From NCBI RefSeq assembly GCF_039555335.1, contig NW_027305496.1, positions 965,001 to 1,029,000 of the forward strand: a stretch of 64,000 bases of DNA, written 5' to 3'. The notes under the pieces are model-generated. The model was not told where the DNA came from and searched no databases. It saw only the letters and a program-made list of their open reading frames with translations. The translations under genes and the position numbers were made by a program. This document shows positions 28,480 to 41,199 of this stretch, one piece after another. How positions within the stretch are numbered: the stretch's first letter is position 1; each line of letters begins with the position of its first letter. This DNA comes from Amphiura filiformis. Lineage: Eukaryota > Echinodermata > Ophiuroidea > Amphilepidida > Amphiuridae.

Positions 28480-28800
28480 AAAACGACGCGGTTAAAATTT
28501 CAACTCTTTTACGGGGTCAGTTTTATTTCATCTATTCATGGTGAAATCAACCACGGTCGGGGTCATTTTCTGTCGTTTGGCATCATGTTAAATTGACCCC
28601 TAAAAGGGTCATATGACCCAAATATAATAATTTTTCGACCCACGGTCATTTTCTAATCTGGACCCCTGAATATAGTCATTTCATTTTTTAAACCCTAAAT
28701 AGGCCTATAGTAAATTTTAACCACAATGTGTGTCAATTTTTCACTATATCACCGGTTTCAAATTTGACCCTTCTTTAGTCGGTGTATAATTGACAGTCGC
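28480..28800. repeat. GACCC-rich MITE, partial copy after gene A
   Basis: Starts about 45 bp after the gene A stop. Words ACGGGGTCAG, GGGGTCATTTTCTGTCGTTT, GGCATCATGTTAAATTGACC and CCCCTGAATATAGTCATTT match the element at 48888-49344 in inverse orientation. It may be part of the gene A 3' UTR. Confidence 0.7.
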
Positions 28801-29880
28801 CTGCGGGGTCAAAGATCACTCACTTTCCAGTGTGTAATGTTAGTTCATACTGAGAGCAAGCTTGGCAATCAACAACGGAGCGTGCCTGTAATATTATAAT
28901 ATATATAGATTGCTGTACATACTACAGAGAGTTACTTTTAGTCGGTAGGTCTCCCTATGTTTAGGTATGATTATTGCCAGGTATATTCAAACGAATGTTG
29001 ACCAAATACATTTTACCAGGCTGCCCAATCAGTATTTACTTGAAGGATGACTCCGGCAATCACAACATTGTGCCTTATGTTAGAAAAACAATTTTCAAGC
29101 ACGAATCACTTGGTTTTATATGAAACAAACTCATATTGACCATAAAAAGAAAGCCGCTTTCAACACGCGATGTTCAAAATTCCCGCGCCGAAATTGTCTA
29201 GTGCAAGGACGTCATTGCGCTGGACAATTTTTATTAATTCGTTTTTATTGTCAATATGTTGTTTGTTTCAAATCAAACATCGTGATTCGTGCTGTATTTT
29301 AAGACCACAATGTTGTTTTTGCTCTCTGCTCATTAGAGTCATGCGGTAGCATGACCAGCAAGTTTAAAAAAAAACGACTGATAAAGAAGAATAAGCAGAT
29401 GCACCGCAAGACTATATTTACACGAAACAAAACGCTATTGTTCTATGATATTTTTCGCTGGGTACAAAATATATCTAAAACCATGCTAAATCTTATTTAC
29501 TGTCCAAAGTGTAATATTTTAATAACTCATTAATTCAAAAAGTTATACCAATCTTACAGTCAATCCGATTATTTCATAATAAACTAACATTCTTGTTTAT
29601 TTCACGCGGTATTTCATAGCCAAAATTAGTGGCAAATCATAGCTAATCATACTGATATCCAGAATCTTTCGTCACTGCTACAGCCATACATGGCTGTCAC
29701 TGTCGCACTACTTTTTGAGATTCACTTTCAAAATATACCCTAGCATTTTCCTGGATACCCTACATACAAATTCTGGATCCCATTCGCCAAAAAAATCAAG
29801 TTTTTCACAATTCTTTTATTCTTTCCGGACCACAGCATACATTCATATTAATAAATACTCCACTTTCACACGTCGTTATA
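28801..29880. other. Intergenic, nothing recognised
   Basis: Intergenic sequence with no supported gene. ATGACCAGCAAGTTTAAAAA near 29350 recurs as TGACCAGCAAGTTTTAAAAA near 32400, and ATAAATCAAGAATAACA near 30005 recurs near 32459, so this may be a decayed copy of one element. Confidence 0.4.
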
Positions 29881-29887
29881 TCGAGAC

Positions 29888-29972
29888 GTCCACGTGGCGA
29901 AGTGGTTAAGGACATGGACTTCTAATCCACTTAAGAAGTTTTGCTCAAGTTCGAAACTTCCCATCACCTTTT
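29888..29972 (+). pseudogene. Class II tRNA-like sequence (Ser body, TCT loop)
   Basis: GTGGCGAAGTGGTTAAGGAC is a D arm / A-box of the Ser-tRNA type. ATGGA-CTTCTAA-TCCA closes a 7-base anticodon loop with TCT, then comes a long variable arm and AAGTTCGAAACTT as T arm, with T9 right after. The 5' and 3' acceptor strands do not pair and the B-box is weak, so a pseudogene or SINE head is more likely than a working tRNA. Confidence 0.5.
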
Positions 29973-30259
29973 TTTTTAAATGTTTTATTAACCAATTTAT
30001 TGTCATAAATCAAGAATAACACCATTTCGAACATCCATTGCTATTGTGATATTATATTTTTTTTCATCAAACAAACATGTTTGATTTTTTATTCACGGCC
30101 TAGGGCCTACTTTCACCATGCAGATGCTTTCACCATGCCTGACGATCATGATATTTCCGAATCATTTTACATTTTGGATGCATTGTAGCCGACGGGGACC
30201 CAACTAAAGGCTGCTAGTCAGGTGTAGGAATGCGTGTATTTGGATATATGTGTGAAAAA

Positions 30260-31510
30260 GTATTGTTCCACTAGTATGGAAGGCCAACAGGGACAAAAAC
30301 GTATCCAAAAAGAGACAACCAAATATGTAAGGCCATTAAAGTCATACGTAAAGACAAATTAGCAAAGCGGCAAAATACCCAAATGCCTATTGCAAGGAGG
30401 GACTGTCCCCACCACCATGACCACATACACACGGAAACCCCGATAGAGAGCAGGGCTTGAAGAATGAGGGAAATTAAAACCACAAACCGCTAAAGATCAC
30501 CAACAACCGCCGCTCAATAGGGATGTCAAACTAGATTGCCCCACATGGTTACAAAGAACCACAAACCGCGAATTTTGGATATCCACCTAAATTGCCCCGC
30601 GAGGCTACAAAGAAGTGTGGTTATCCAACAAGCTTAAGCTATAAATTATCCCCCCCTAGAGACTACAGGGCTTGAAGAATGAGGGAAATTAAAAACCACA
30701 AATCGCGAAAGACCGCCAACAACCGCCGCTCAATAGGGATGTCAAAGAACCACAAACCGCGAAGTATGGATACCCAACCAGTTTAAAAGACAATTTAGCC
30801 ACCGATAGAGGATAGGACCTGAACAAGTAGAGAAAATAAAACCACAAACCGCGAAAGAACGCCAAAAACCGCCGCTCACTAGGGATATCCAACTAGATTG
30901 GCCCACAGGGCTACACAGAACCACAACCTGTGAAATTTGGATATCCAACAAATTAAAACCACAAACTGTGAAAGACAACCAACAACCGCCGCTCAATAGA
31001 GACATCCAGCTAGATTGGCCCGCAGGGCTTCAAAAACCACGCACCTACAAAGAACTATCAACCGCGAAATTTGGATATCCAACTAGATTGCCCCGCAGGG
31101 CTACAAAGAACCACACACCGAAAAGTATAGTTATCCAACGAGCTTAAACTATAAATTAACCCCGATAGAGGGTAGGGCATGAAGAATGAGGGAAATTAAA
31201 ACTACAAACCGCGAAAAACCGCCAACAACCGCCGCTTAATAGGGAAATCCAACTAGATTGCCCCGCAGGGCTACAAAGAACCACACACCGAAAAGTATAG
31301 TTATCCAACGAGCTTAAACTATAAATTAACCCCCGATAGAGGGTAGGGCATGAAGAATGAGGGAAATTAAAACTACAAACCGCGAAAAACCGCCAACAAC
31401 CGCCGCTTAATAGGTAAATCCAACTAGATTGCCCCGCAGGGCTACAAAAGAACTATCAACCGCGAAATTTGGATCTCCAACTATATTGCCCCGCAGGGCT
31501 ACAAAAACCA
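30260..31510. repeat. Complex tandem array, about 170-bp unit
   Basis: Recurring words ACCACAAACCGCGAAA, GCCAACAACCGCCGCT, CAACTAGATTGCCCCGCAGG and GATAGAGGGTAGGGCATGAA. The segments from 31086 and 31255 are almost identical over a 169-170 bp period; the 5' part is more diverged. Open frames on the - strand here are repeat artefacts. Confidence 0.85.
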
Positions 31511-31681
31511 CAATCATTAAAACATAATTATCTTGCTAAGTCGTGGCACTTAGACGCTTCCGTAGTATAAGCCTTGCTACATAGTTTCAATTTGAAGTAA
31601 ATCGGACTCTGTGTCTCGCTGGCATCGTCAACATTGGGTATGTGTTGTCCATATTTACATTTTCTTAGTTGCCTTGAATAA

Positions 31682-32345
31682 TTAAGGGATCTAAAATGAG
31701 CGTTTATTGCGTTTCGACAGTATTTTTTGTGGGACATGAGAGCACCTCGGACCTATCGAATTGCATTCTGAATACGAAGCATGTCTTTCTGATATCAAAT
31801 AATTTTCATTTTTGAAAATCACAATATAATACAAATTTTATGACAAATTATAAAATTTGATATTTTTCAAATTTTGATATATAACAGTCCTCGAAGTAAA
31901 TTATATACATCTAATGATATATTCTTAAAGTGTATGTAGCAGGGAGGAAAAGCCGACAGTCAATTGAACATTTTGACCTTTTATATTGAAGATCTGGATT
32001 TTTTTCCCAAAATGACCTATTTTTTTTGGTATTTTGGGAAAAAAATCCATATCTTCAATACGAAAGGTCAAAATTTTCAATTGATCATCGGCTTTGCATC
32101 CCACCTACATACACTTTAAGTATAAATCATCAGATTTATAAAGTTTACTTCAAGTACTGTTAAATATCAAAAATATCAATTTTAATGATTTGCCATAAAA
32201 TGTGTATTAAATTGCGAATTTCAAAAATCAAAATTATTTGATATCAGAATGACATTCTTCGTATTCAGAATGCAATTCGATATGTCTGATGTGCTCTGAT
32301 GTCACAAAATAAATACTGTCCAAACGTTCATACCCCAGCCCTTAA
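31682..32345. repeat. TTAA foldback element (copy 1)
   Basis: TTAAGGG...CCCTTAA ends, then inverted CATATCGAATTGCATTCTGA type words (CTATCGAATTGCATTCTGAA on the left). Almost palindromic throughout, including TTTTTTTCCCAAAATG / TTTTGGGAAAAAAATCC at the centre. Second copy at 38933-39324. Confidence 0.88.
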
Positions 32346-32574
32346 AGTATATTAAAATGTATATGTATCCCTATTAACATTACAGATCACGCGGTAGCTG
32401 TGACCAGCAAGTTTTAAAAATAAACGGCTGATAAAGTTTTATCAAATTATGTACTGTCATAAATCAAGGATAACATAATTTCAAACATCTATTTTTTGTT
32501 TTATGGAGTACTTCGTAGCCCGATGACTTTCCAAGCTTAGAGCTGCTTGGCTACATTCATAAAAGAAAGAAAAT

Positions 32575-33035
32575 CCACCAAAAAACGTTGACAACGTAAA
32601 GAAAGCAGCAAGTTTAAAAAGCCCCCACCTCGGCTCACTTTTTGAAACTTGGTCCCATTTTGAATATCAACAGCAAATCGGTGTTTTTAACGTTTAAACA
32701 ATAGTATCATTGTCATTAACATGCCTACTTGTTATTCGTTTAATTCAATCATTGGTCATGAACTTAATAATTATCATAAAACAAAACATATATATATAAG
32801 GATATTGGCCAAGAACAACATAATAACCTTTCTGATCGTTCCAGAATGCTAACAACTTAATATCGCATCGGCACATTAAAGATACATAACACTTCTGGAA
32901 ATGTTTTAAGTTGATAATTATGACAAAGATTAAATCAGTATCTTTTACAAATGGGACCAAGTTTCAAAAAGTGAGCCGAGGTGGGGGCTTTTTAAACTTG
33001 CTGCTTTCTTTACGTTGTCAACGTTTTTTTGGTGG
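32575..33035. repeat. Inverted repeat, 85-bp nearly perfect arms
   Basis: Left CCACCAAAAAACGTTGACAA... to GAAACTTGGTCCCATTT; right is its complement (AAATGGGACCAAGTTTCAAA to TTTTTTTGGTGG). Spacer about 290 bp with no gene. The high arm identity suggests recent activity. Confidence 0.9.
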
Positions 33036-33077
33036 TTTGTATTGACCATGAGCTTATTATATTACCTCAAATACATT

Positions 33078-33219
33078 GTCACTGGGCGGGAAAAACCTCG
33101 TATGTACTTTTGGCCCTTGAAAATGGATAAAGCCTTGTAGGTGTAGACTTTATATTGAATGGTTTGCTTCATCCATGTTCAAGGGCAAAAAGTACATGAG
33201 GTTTTTCCTGCCCAGTGAC
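33078..33219. repeat. Small hairpin element
   Basis: GTCACTGGGCGGGAAAAACC at the left and GGTTTTTCCTGCCCAGTGAC at the right are inverted, with inner GCCCTTGAA / TTCAAGGGC. About 142 bp in all. Confidence 0.9.
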
Positions 33220-33743
33220 GACATGTAGTATTGTGTGTATTGCCATGGAAGAAAAATACATGATGAAAATTGTAAATTTCGATGAACTTTTTTTGAATTA
33301 TTTTTAAACAATGTATGTTATAAGTCACGAAACCTTGACATGTAATAAATGAATAACAGTGTTACCTCTGAATTTTGTGTATTCGACTTGAAATTTGTAC
33401 ATCATGAAGTCCTGAGTATCTAAATACTAGGGATTTGAATGATTATTGAAATGTTGCAATCGAATCCGCAGGTTTCTGTGTCAAGGTATCTGCACAAATT
33501 TCCAATGAAATATATCAATTAAGGAATATATTAACCATTGACAACTCAAATCATAGTGATAGCACGGAATGTTTGACTGATTCTGGATAAGCCAACTCAG
33601 TCAAAGTCAGCTTAGCCAGTCAGCCTGTTTTAAAGAGCTGCATGACTATGTTTCATCGAACATTCAGGATAAACAACAACACGAGAAAAGACTTACATCC
33701 GACAAAGCTTTGAAGCCAAACAAGTATCCTCTTACTCGTGACC

Positions 33744-36700
33744 TAAAGGCTCATTCAGTGATTTGCTCATCCGGATGACCGTAAAAAGCATCAAAGTTCG
33801 GATTTTTGCACTTTTATTGTCATAGATGTGCTAACTTAGCCTGCTAATGGTTCAGCCGAAAGCCGTGTATTAAAAACAAAACTAGGCATTTAAATGTATA
33901 TATTATACTGACAGTATACCGCGAGGGTCATTCAAAAAAGTGTTTGTCTTGTTAATGGTAGCTACTTGAAAATGCGGATACATATAGTTTGTAATGTCAC
34001 CTACAAGTGGTGAAAAAATCAAGACCATTTTCAGATTTTTGTTAGTGACCTGAAAACCACAGTAAGATATGGTTCACCGGAAACGATCAAAATATGTACA
34101 ATATTTACAAAGGCGTCTAAAGTACAGTGTGTTGAAGATCCCATAATTATTCCATTTGGTCATGTTATACAGTAAAAACGGTATAAAACACAAGCATAAT
34201 CATAACATTATATATATGTACTGGTTAAAAGGTATTTATCCTTATTCTCTTGTCCTACGAAAATCAGCGAAGTCCATTGTGCACTTGCGTTTATAAATAT
34301 CCTTGTGTATGAAATCCTCACACGAAAATGCTGCTGCTCTATCCAATCACTTATCTTCTTGCGCTGCTTTCTCCAAATATGTATCTCCTTACGCTGCTTT
34401 CTCCAAAAATGGTGTTTCTTTCACCAATCTCTCTTTCTCCAGGGAACAGGCTCCTTTAACACTGCTCCGCTGTATTTGACAGATGTGTGGTTTTCATAAA
34501 CCCAGCAAACTCCAGCAATTCGACAGAAGAACTTTACTCCTTTGATGAGGAAGAGCACATTCACGTACTCATAAATCTCCTTCGTTGCTGTATTAAAAAT
34601 TGCTCAATTATTAGCTATGTAACCTGGTTAAAATGTACTTCTTTTTAGAAGCACGAAGACCATCACACACATGTGGAGTTTCACTATCTCTCATGACATT
34701 TTGTAAAGTCCAAACTCAAGCCTGCAGCTTTTATACACCAGAAGCCCAAAATCTAATAATAGACCATTCTGTTGTACTACAACACTTCCTGTGGGTGATT
34801 CCCACTCTTATCCATTTCACAATCCAAGGGATTTTCCCAAGATTATTTATACACATTAACTTTTCACATTGCATCACTTCCTGTGGGTTTTTTTCTAATG
34901 GTGCAATACACTGAACTAGGGATTTTCAAGTTCCAAACATAGATCTGACTTTGTTTACAGTTTACATCCCAACTCTTGCAAGTGCAAGGGGGTTTCCCAT
35001 ACCATTAAATACTTTCAGCTTGTAAACAAAGTTAAATAATTAAATTAAATTACTCTGGGCACATCACAATACCAACCTCGCGGAATGACACGCGAATCAC
35101 GTTTCTTCGTCAGAAGTCGCTCCATAGAAGTATTTTCGAGCATGTGTAATTTTCCCAGTTTTTTTGAAATCTTCATTTTAAATTGGGGTCACGGTGGGGC
35201 ACATACTATAGTAATTATTCACTGCTACACTAAATATACCGATACGATACCGACTGTCCCACTTACCCAATGCACCTCTGATAAAGTTTGTGACAAAGTT
35301 TGCATTTTTCTCAAAAATAATAGCACACTGGTAACAAAGCCTAAGGTTATGTATATTATAGGTACTTTAGTAAGGCAGGAATTCAATTACTTTACTGAAA
35401 TTTCAGTGATTCAAAATAAGTGGCTCATTATATAATGTTAAGAAACAGAAGAAATGAGGTACATTCTAGCGGTACCTCTGTTCGTATCATAAATAACGTA
35501 CCGTTTGTCTTGAGTCGCTGAACTTCCAGTGTAGTAACTGGATTCCTTGTCCCTATAATCATGGAAGTAAGAGACATGGAAGCTGGTCGATCCAACACCT
35601 ATTGAATTATTTACGTAACATTCTATAGAGGTTACGTATCAAGCTATTGTGATAACAATGTAGTCAGCGTGTCTTTGATGTGGATCAGACTTGCCGCCTG
35701 TATTGCCAGTTCGTTTATTTACAGGTTTATTATTTTGAGCAAAAATCGTGTTTTTCTTGATTATGTTTCAAGTAAATTGTTTTTTTATTCGGAAAAAAGT
35801 GACAGGGATGTTAGATTTGTAATCCATAATTACAGAAATTCATTCAAAATATCGATTTCTACCCTATACTTACAGATTTTCTTAAACTTCAAAATATTGG
35901 AAATCATGCATTTACGTCTAAACCGCTAATTAGCGGTAATAATTGATATGCGCACTTGGCACATGCTTTCCATTATAAAATGAATCCCGCATCTATTTGT
36001 GTGCCGGGGGCTGCCCGAAATTGCTGTTGACCAGAATGTTCCAGAGTCGGGTATTATCTTTACATTTTGCGTAAAATAAATTGTATTTCATTTCATTTTC
36101 TGTTTTAAAACTGCTATCTGAAAGTCTAGCATATATATACATTTAATCGGTAGGTTTTCACATAATTACATACTTTTAATAAAATTGTATAAATTAAACT
36201 GATAGCATTCTGACCATTACGTAGGGATTTTATAAAATCTGTTTGTGTTCATAAAACTAGTCATGCACTGCGGTAATATAACACAGCCCATTGTCAGGAC
36301 TTAGTACACGACCTCGCACTGCTATTGATTTTTAAGCGGGAACTTTGATTTTAGACATGGTACACGTTGACCATGCGATGACTCAATTGTTCCACTTTCA
36401 ACTGTACTGCTTTTGTTCAGTATCGCGGCAAGTATGATACTCACTTTCATGTAGTATTTGACCAGCTTCCATGTGTATTACTTCCATGCTATAATATACA
36501 TAACTTTATACCAGTGTGTTATTATTTTTTGAGAAAATGCAAAACATAATCACACAATTTATCAGGGGGTGTAATACCAGCTTAAGATGTCGTAATAATG
36601 AAACGACGGTTCCTTTGTTTAATAAAAATAAACAGCATCTAGAGCCTTGATTTTTGCAGGGTATGTTAGTTTAATTACAGCAAAAGATATCAAAAATAAT

Positions 36701-37361
36701 TGATTACAAATATTGCGCATTTTTGTGTTTGTGTCACCATGGTCACGTCTCTGCATAAACTATTGTATATCTGTAGTGCTCATTTTAGCATCAAAAAGGC
36801 ACTGTGTCATCGGATGCAATTGAAATTACCGTTTGCTTTTTGTTTTCATAAACTATGCCTGTCATTTCTATTGAGTGTGCTTATAAATACGTATAATTAA
36901 ATCTAGCATGACATAAATAGAAACACGTTGGGTTATTCCGGTATCTTAAATTGTGGTTTAGTTTGTCACTTTAATTTGGAGATCTTGGGTGATACATATA
37001 ACATACCTGTGAAACCTGATACTAGTCTCATTTTGAAACATGGGAAAAGGACTATAAATGAAATTAAAGTCTTAAATTGTCACTTGATATTTATTAGAAT
37101 TAAAAATTAAAATTAAAATTAAAAAAAAACAGCAATATTGACGAAGTTGAATTGAAGCCCCATTCAAATACATGCAGCTAATTTACTGTCAGTATATAAA
37201 ATACAGAAAATCCCTTATTCTGTCTAAAATACACGGCTTTCGGCTGAACCACTAGCAGGCTATGTTAGCACATCTATGACAATGACATAGGTACCAAAAT
37301 CTGAACGTTGATCCTTTTTACGATTTATATCCGGATGAGAAAGTCACTGAATGAGCCTTTA
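33744..37361. mobile_element. 3.6-kb foldback element with TA flanks
   Basis: Left TAAAGGCTCATTCAGTGATT, right AGTCACTGAATGAGCCTTTA; arms of about 130 bp continue through CTCATCCGGAT, TGTCATAGATGTGCTAAC and GGTTCAGCCGAAAGCCGTG. TA on both sides fits a Tc1/mariner-type target. No transposase frame was found inside; it holds a diverged inner inverted pair (about 35275-36590). Confidence 0.75.
35275..36590. repeat. Diverged inner foldback, related to the GGGGGTACTACACC family
   Basis: TTTGCATTTTTCTCAAAAAT and TAGCACACTGGTAACAAAG at the left pair with CAGTGTGTTATTATTTTTTG and AAAATGCAAAACATAATC at the right. Both arms also hold TTATGTATATTATAG or its complement, seen in the TTAA MITEs. Confidence 0.55.
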
Positions 37362-38463
37362 AATCCATTTTGCACGAAAGTGGCTATATTTTTTCTCCCA
37401 ATAATTATTCAATTTCGATTCTCTCATTTGATAATTATCCTTCGAAAGCTTCCGCTAATGACTAAAATTGGCAAAGTAAACACACTCCAATATATCCTGA
37501 CTAGTTTCCGTCACAGTTTGTGTTCAGACAAATTTCAATAACGCATAACATATACATGTAGCTTCAGTTAGCATGAGCGAAGGTTGCTACTTTAGTTTTA
37601 TGATATGATGCGTGAGAACAACACAGGAGAGAGTGGAATATGAGAAAATAGCTTTCTATGTGAATGTTGTGCTCATTTATAGAGTATACTTTTAATTATA
37701 TATAAATAGGTACATTTTTACTGGTTTCCAATGCAAGTTGCAGCGCGTGCCGTGAACCACAAATTGCGACATTGGAATACTAATCCTGTGGTTGATTTCT
37801 CTCTATGTGTGACGGTGCCAGCATTCTATGTTTTACTCAAGGAGAAGACATTTCTCATTTCTCCATTGAAGGAAAACGCCACCTTCGTGCGTGATTACAT
37901 GAACACTTTTTACGAACGTGCGGACTTCTTAATCGGTAGAATTTTACGCGTGTGCGAATGTTACTATACCACGAAGACTATTTTGAACAGGAGGACCACA
38001 GTTTCTGTTGGAATATACCTTTTCGGATATTGGTGAGTATGTCTTAGGTAGACCTATTTATTTCCTCGCATAATGTAATTATGATTATCATCACTAAATA
38101 CATGTACATTATATTGACCTTTCCTAATCAAGAAAAAACCGAGCACTTTGGGAATAAAATACACCGTTTTCAATTGTTTTTGTATTACCTAAGCCTATGA
38201 AACTAGCAATTGGACAATTCAGGACTCTCAATCCTATTTGAATTTGCACGTATTGCGTAATTGAATCACAGGGAACATTTTTTACATTATGTCATTGGAC
38301 AAAAAAACCCGCATCTTTTCGTTGGCAAGACAAACGAACCACATATTTTTACATATTTTTTTTTATTCATTGCGCATTGTCATTCATATCACTTATGCTG
38401 GAGTGGTACACATAAATCCGCGCATCGCATAGCGCGCGTCTTCGAAGACCCCGTGACTAGACA
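37362..38463. other. Intergenic, one unexplained open frame
   Basis: An open frame at 37731-38036 (+) begins with an ATG in a run reading MQVAARAVNHKLRHWNTNPV and ends at TAG-like context. It shows no family motif I recognise. No other feature noticed. Confidence 0.3.
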
Positions 38464-38897
38464 ATATGTGACGTGTCATGTCAAAAGCAGACACTTTTGG
38501 GCAGGATCGTAAATGGAGAAATAGCCAAAAATCTGCCCGAGGGTGATTTTTTTCACAATTTTGGTTTGTTGCGAATTTGTGATGTTATTCATGTTAAAAA
38601 TATTGTCTGATAGTTTCAGACCGGAATACAACTCGCATCTTGTATTTTTTGAGACATTTTTCTAGGTAATTCCTACTCTCAACATTGTCAATAATATTTT
38701 TAAAGGCCGATATCTCAATTTCTAATTTTTTAATACCATAACTTACGAACTCAATATCTTCGCTTAGGAATGTCCGATTTCATTGGGGAAAACGGTGTTG
38801 TGGAGCAAAATATCTCTGTATTTAAGATAATTGTAAAAACCTCAAAATTGATACCCTGCCCAAAAGCGTCTGCTTTTGACATAACACGTCACATATA
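38464..38897. repeat. MITE with CATGTCAAAAGCAGAC ends
   Basis: Left GTGACGTGTCATGTCAAAAG CAGACACTTTTGGGCAG, right CTGCCCAAAAGCGTCTGCTT then TTGACATAACACGTCACA. A truncated copy of the right half is at about 60117-60242 in gene B. Confidence 0.88.
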
Positions 38898-38932
38898 AAG
38901 GTAATTATATGCGCATATCATGATGTAGGCCC

Positions 38933-39324
38933 TTAAGGGCTCGGATAGCAACATTTGAATTGTATTTTTCTGGGACATGAGAGCACATCAGACATATCGA
39001 ATTGCATTCTGAGTACGAGGAATGTTAGCTCTTTTTTGTGGGAAATGTTTATCTTCAATACGAAAGGTCAAAATGATTGTCGGCCTTTCCTCCCAGCTAC
39101 ATGCCACTAGATTTATAACATTTGCTTCGAGATCTGTTAAATATCAGAAATATCAGTTTTTAATAATTTGCCAGAAAATGTGTATTATATCTCGAATGTC
39201 AATTAATGCTAAATTATTTGATACCAGAAGGACATACTTCGTATTCAAAATGCAATTCGATATGTCTGATGTGTTCCCATGTCCCACAAAAATACTGTGC
39301 AAACATTGCTATCCGAGCCCTTAA
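38933..39324. repeat. TTAA foldback element (copy 2)
   Basis: TTAAGGGCTCGGATAGCAAC at the left and GTTGCTATCCGAGCCCTTAA-type right end (ATTGCTATCCGAGCCCTTAA). Interior matches 31682-32345 (CATATCGAATTGCATTCTGA, AATACGAAAGGTCAAAA). Confidence 0.9.
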
Positions 39325-41199
39325 ATTCTTTATTTTGCAGTTTGTTATTCTGTTCGTGTTTTTACAATTCTTAATAATATATACATACATTGAGATTGCA
39401 AAATTTATACAAATATTAATTAAGCGTGTGTTTTCTTTAATTTTTACAATCGATTATTTCATCGCGAAGCTTTGATACAACTGACATGTTTCGTTTTCGT
39501 ATAAAAGCAGTTGCCATGACAATACAATCAAACAATACAATTCTAGAATACGAGTAGTTTAACTGTGACTGCTGCTGACAGCACTATTTTCTCAATCATG
39601 ACTATTTCAATGACAAATATATATGTTTTGAACTATTCCTAATGTATTCAGTAATGATAAAAATTAAATAAGTTACAGAAATGTTCTAGCGCGCCGTGAG
39701 TACACCACCAGCACCCATTTTGAGTCATCACAAAGGAGTTTTTTTTCATCAACAGGGATGCAAGTTTTCTATCTTTTGCCTGAATTCAGTCTTATTTTGT
39801 AGTATAGATTTACGCATTTTTTCCAGCCCGTTTTAGAGTCATTCTGGTCATATTTACGCTGTTTTCAGGCTATTCAGGTATTTGTCAAAGGTGGACTTTC
39901 ATCTCTGTAATGTATTAAACATGTTATGCATGCACTGTTATATTTGGTACCAAAGGGTTGTTCACCTCATGTAATACGGGAAACCTCTGTTTAGAATTCC
40001 TTTGATCAGTATAAGTAACTAATATAAGAACATAATATACTAAATTAAATGAGTGACAATAGTGGATGTTCCCGATTGACGCCAAAAGCCGGAGACACTA
40101 ACTGCTTTGTTGCAGTTCAGTACTATGAGGTACACATGATGCAGTCATGTCTACAGTAGAATTCATCTCGACCTTTGCAGGACTTAAACCCCATTAAAAG
40201 CTATTAAACCAAGATAACACTCATTGAAGCAGCTCAACTGAATAAATCAGATCTTCTCTGGTTGTGAACAAGTGTCTGTTGTCAATGTGCGACATCGCAA
40301 TAAAGCTGGTATTAAAGCTTCAGTTGGTTAACCGATTATAAAGGAAACGAAAGGAAACAATGGTATGTGTAGCTTTGTTTACGAAATGAGACAAAGACCT
40401 GCTTTTTGTTAACCAGCATTCTTCAAAATGAGCAACATAATGATTGTTGACTTAACACGGTTTGGAAATAATTTCTTCATATTTTTGGTGTTATCTGTCG
40501 TTTACATATCCTTCCTAAAACACAAAAGTGCGACCCTCTCCAAACATCTAAATTAGCTAAAATTTAGGACATGTTACAAAACTATATTTTCTAGAACCTA
40601 TTTAGAATAGTTAAGATGTAGTTTGTACCGTGTTTTTGTGGCATCCTTCAGAAGTGAGCGGTCCGATACCAATATTTTCGGTCAAATCTCCATTCAATTA
40701 ACACGGGGAGTTGGCTAGCTATGCCTTGCCCTCACTCATATTTTACAAAAGTGCGACTATTTCTGAACATCTAACCTAGCTGTAATTTTGGGTATTGTTA
40801 GAGAAATATATTTGCTAGAAGTTTGGAGAATATCTAAAATATTGGCTGGTTATTTTTCACACAGTGATGTTAACTAGGCACGTGCCCATTCTTCCAACGT
40901 ACATCATTTTTAGAGGTCACGCGTCAATGGTGAGAGCACTGTGTATTGTGTATAGGAAAACGGACAGTAACTGCAGTATGACCAGTAAAGTCAGTTATGA
41001 ATGCACGATAGTGGAACACATGGAACCAGATATAATGTGTAGTAAAAGTACTGTACAGATTTTGGGCTACGCCAAGAGTGCACGTTTTCCCCATGAAAGG
41101 AATTAAGTTGGTCTTCTACGAACAGCTAAAATCTGATTTACACACGAATGACAAGTGGAGCAGGTTGGATTAGTGGTCGGCTCCTGAACGCGGTGAAAA
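39325..41199. repeat. Intergenic with a diverged direct repeat
   Basis: ACAAAAGTGCGACC...AAACATCTAAATTAGCT at 40521 and ACAAAAGTGCGACT...GAACATCTAACCTAGCT at 40745 are related in the same orientation over about 75 bp, period about 224. Nothing else recognised in 39325-41199. Confidence 0.5.

Noticed and set aside
30689-31005. Open frames with repeated SGGCWLSF / SGGFWRSF phrases
   Set aside because: They are the reverse strand of the 170-bp tandem array and shift frame between units.
30260-31510. CRISPR-like array
   Set aside because: Eukaryotic context, units of about 170 bp that are repetitive throughout, with no unique spacers.
37731-38036. 101-codon open frame reading MQVAARAVNHKLRHWNTNPV...
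   Set aside because: It looks somewhat protein-like, but I found no motif, splice partners or repeat family; it is left unassigned.
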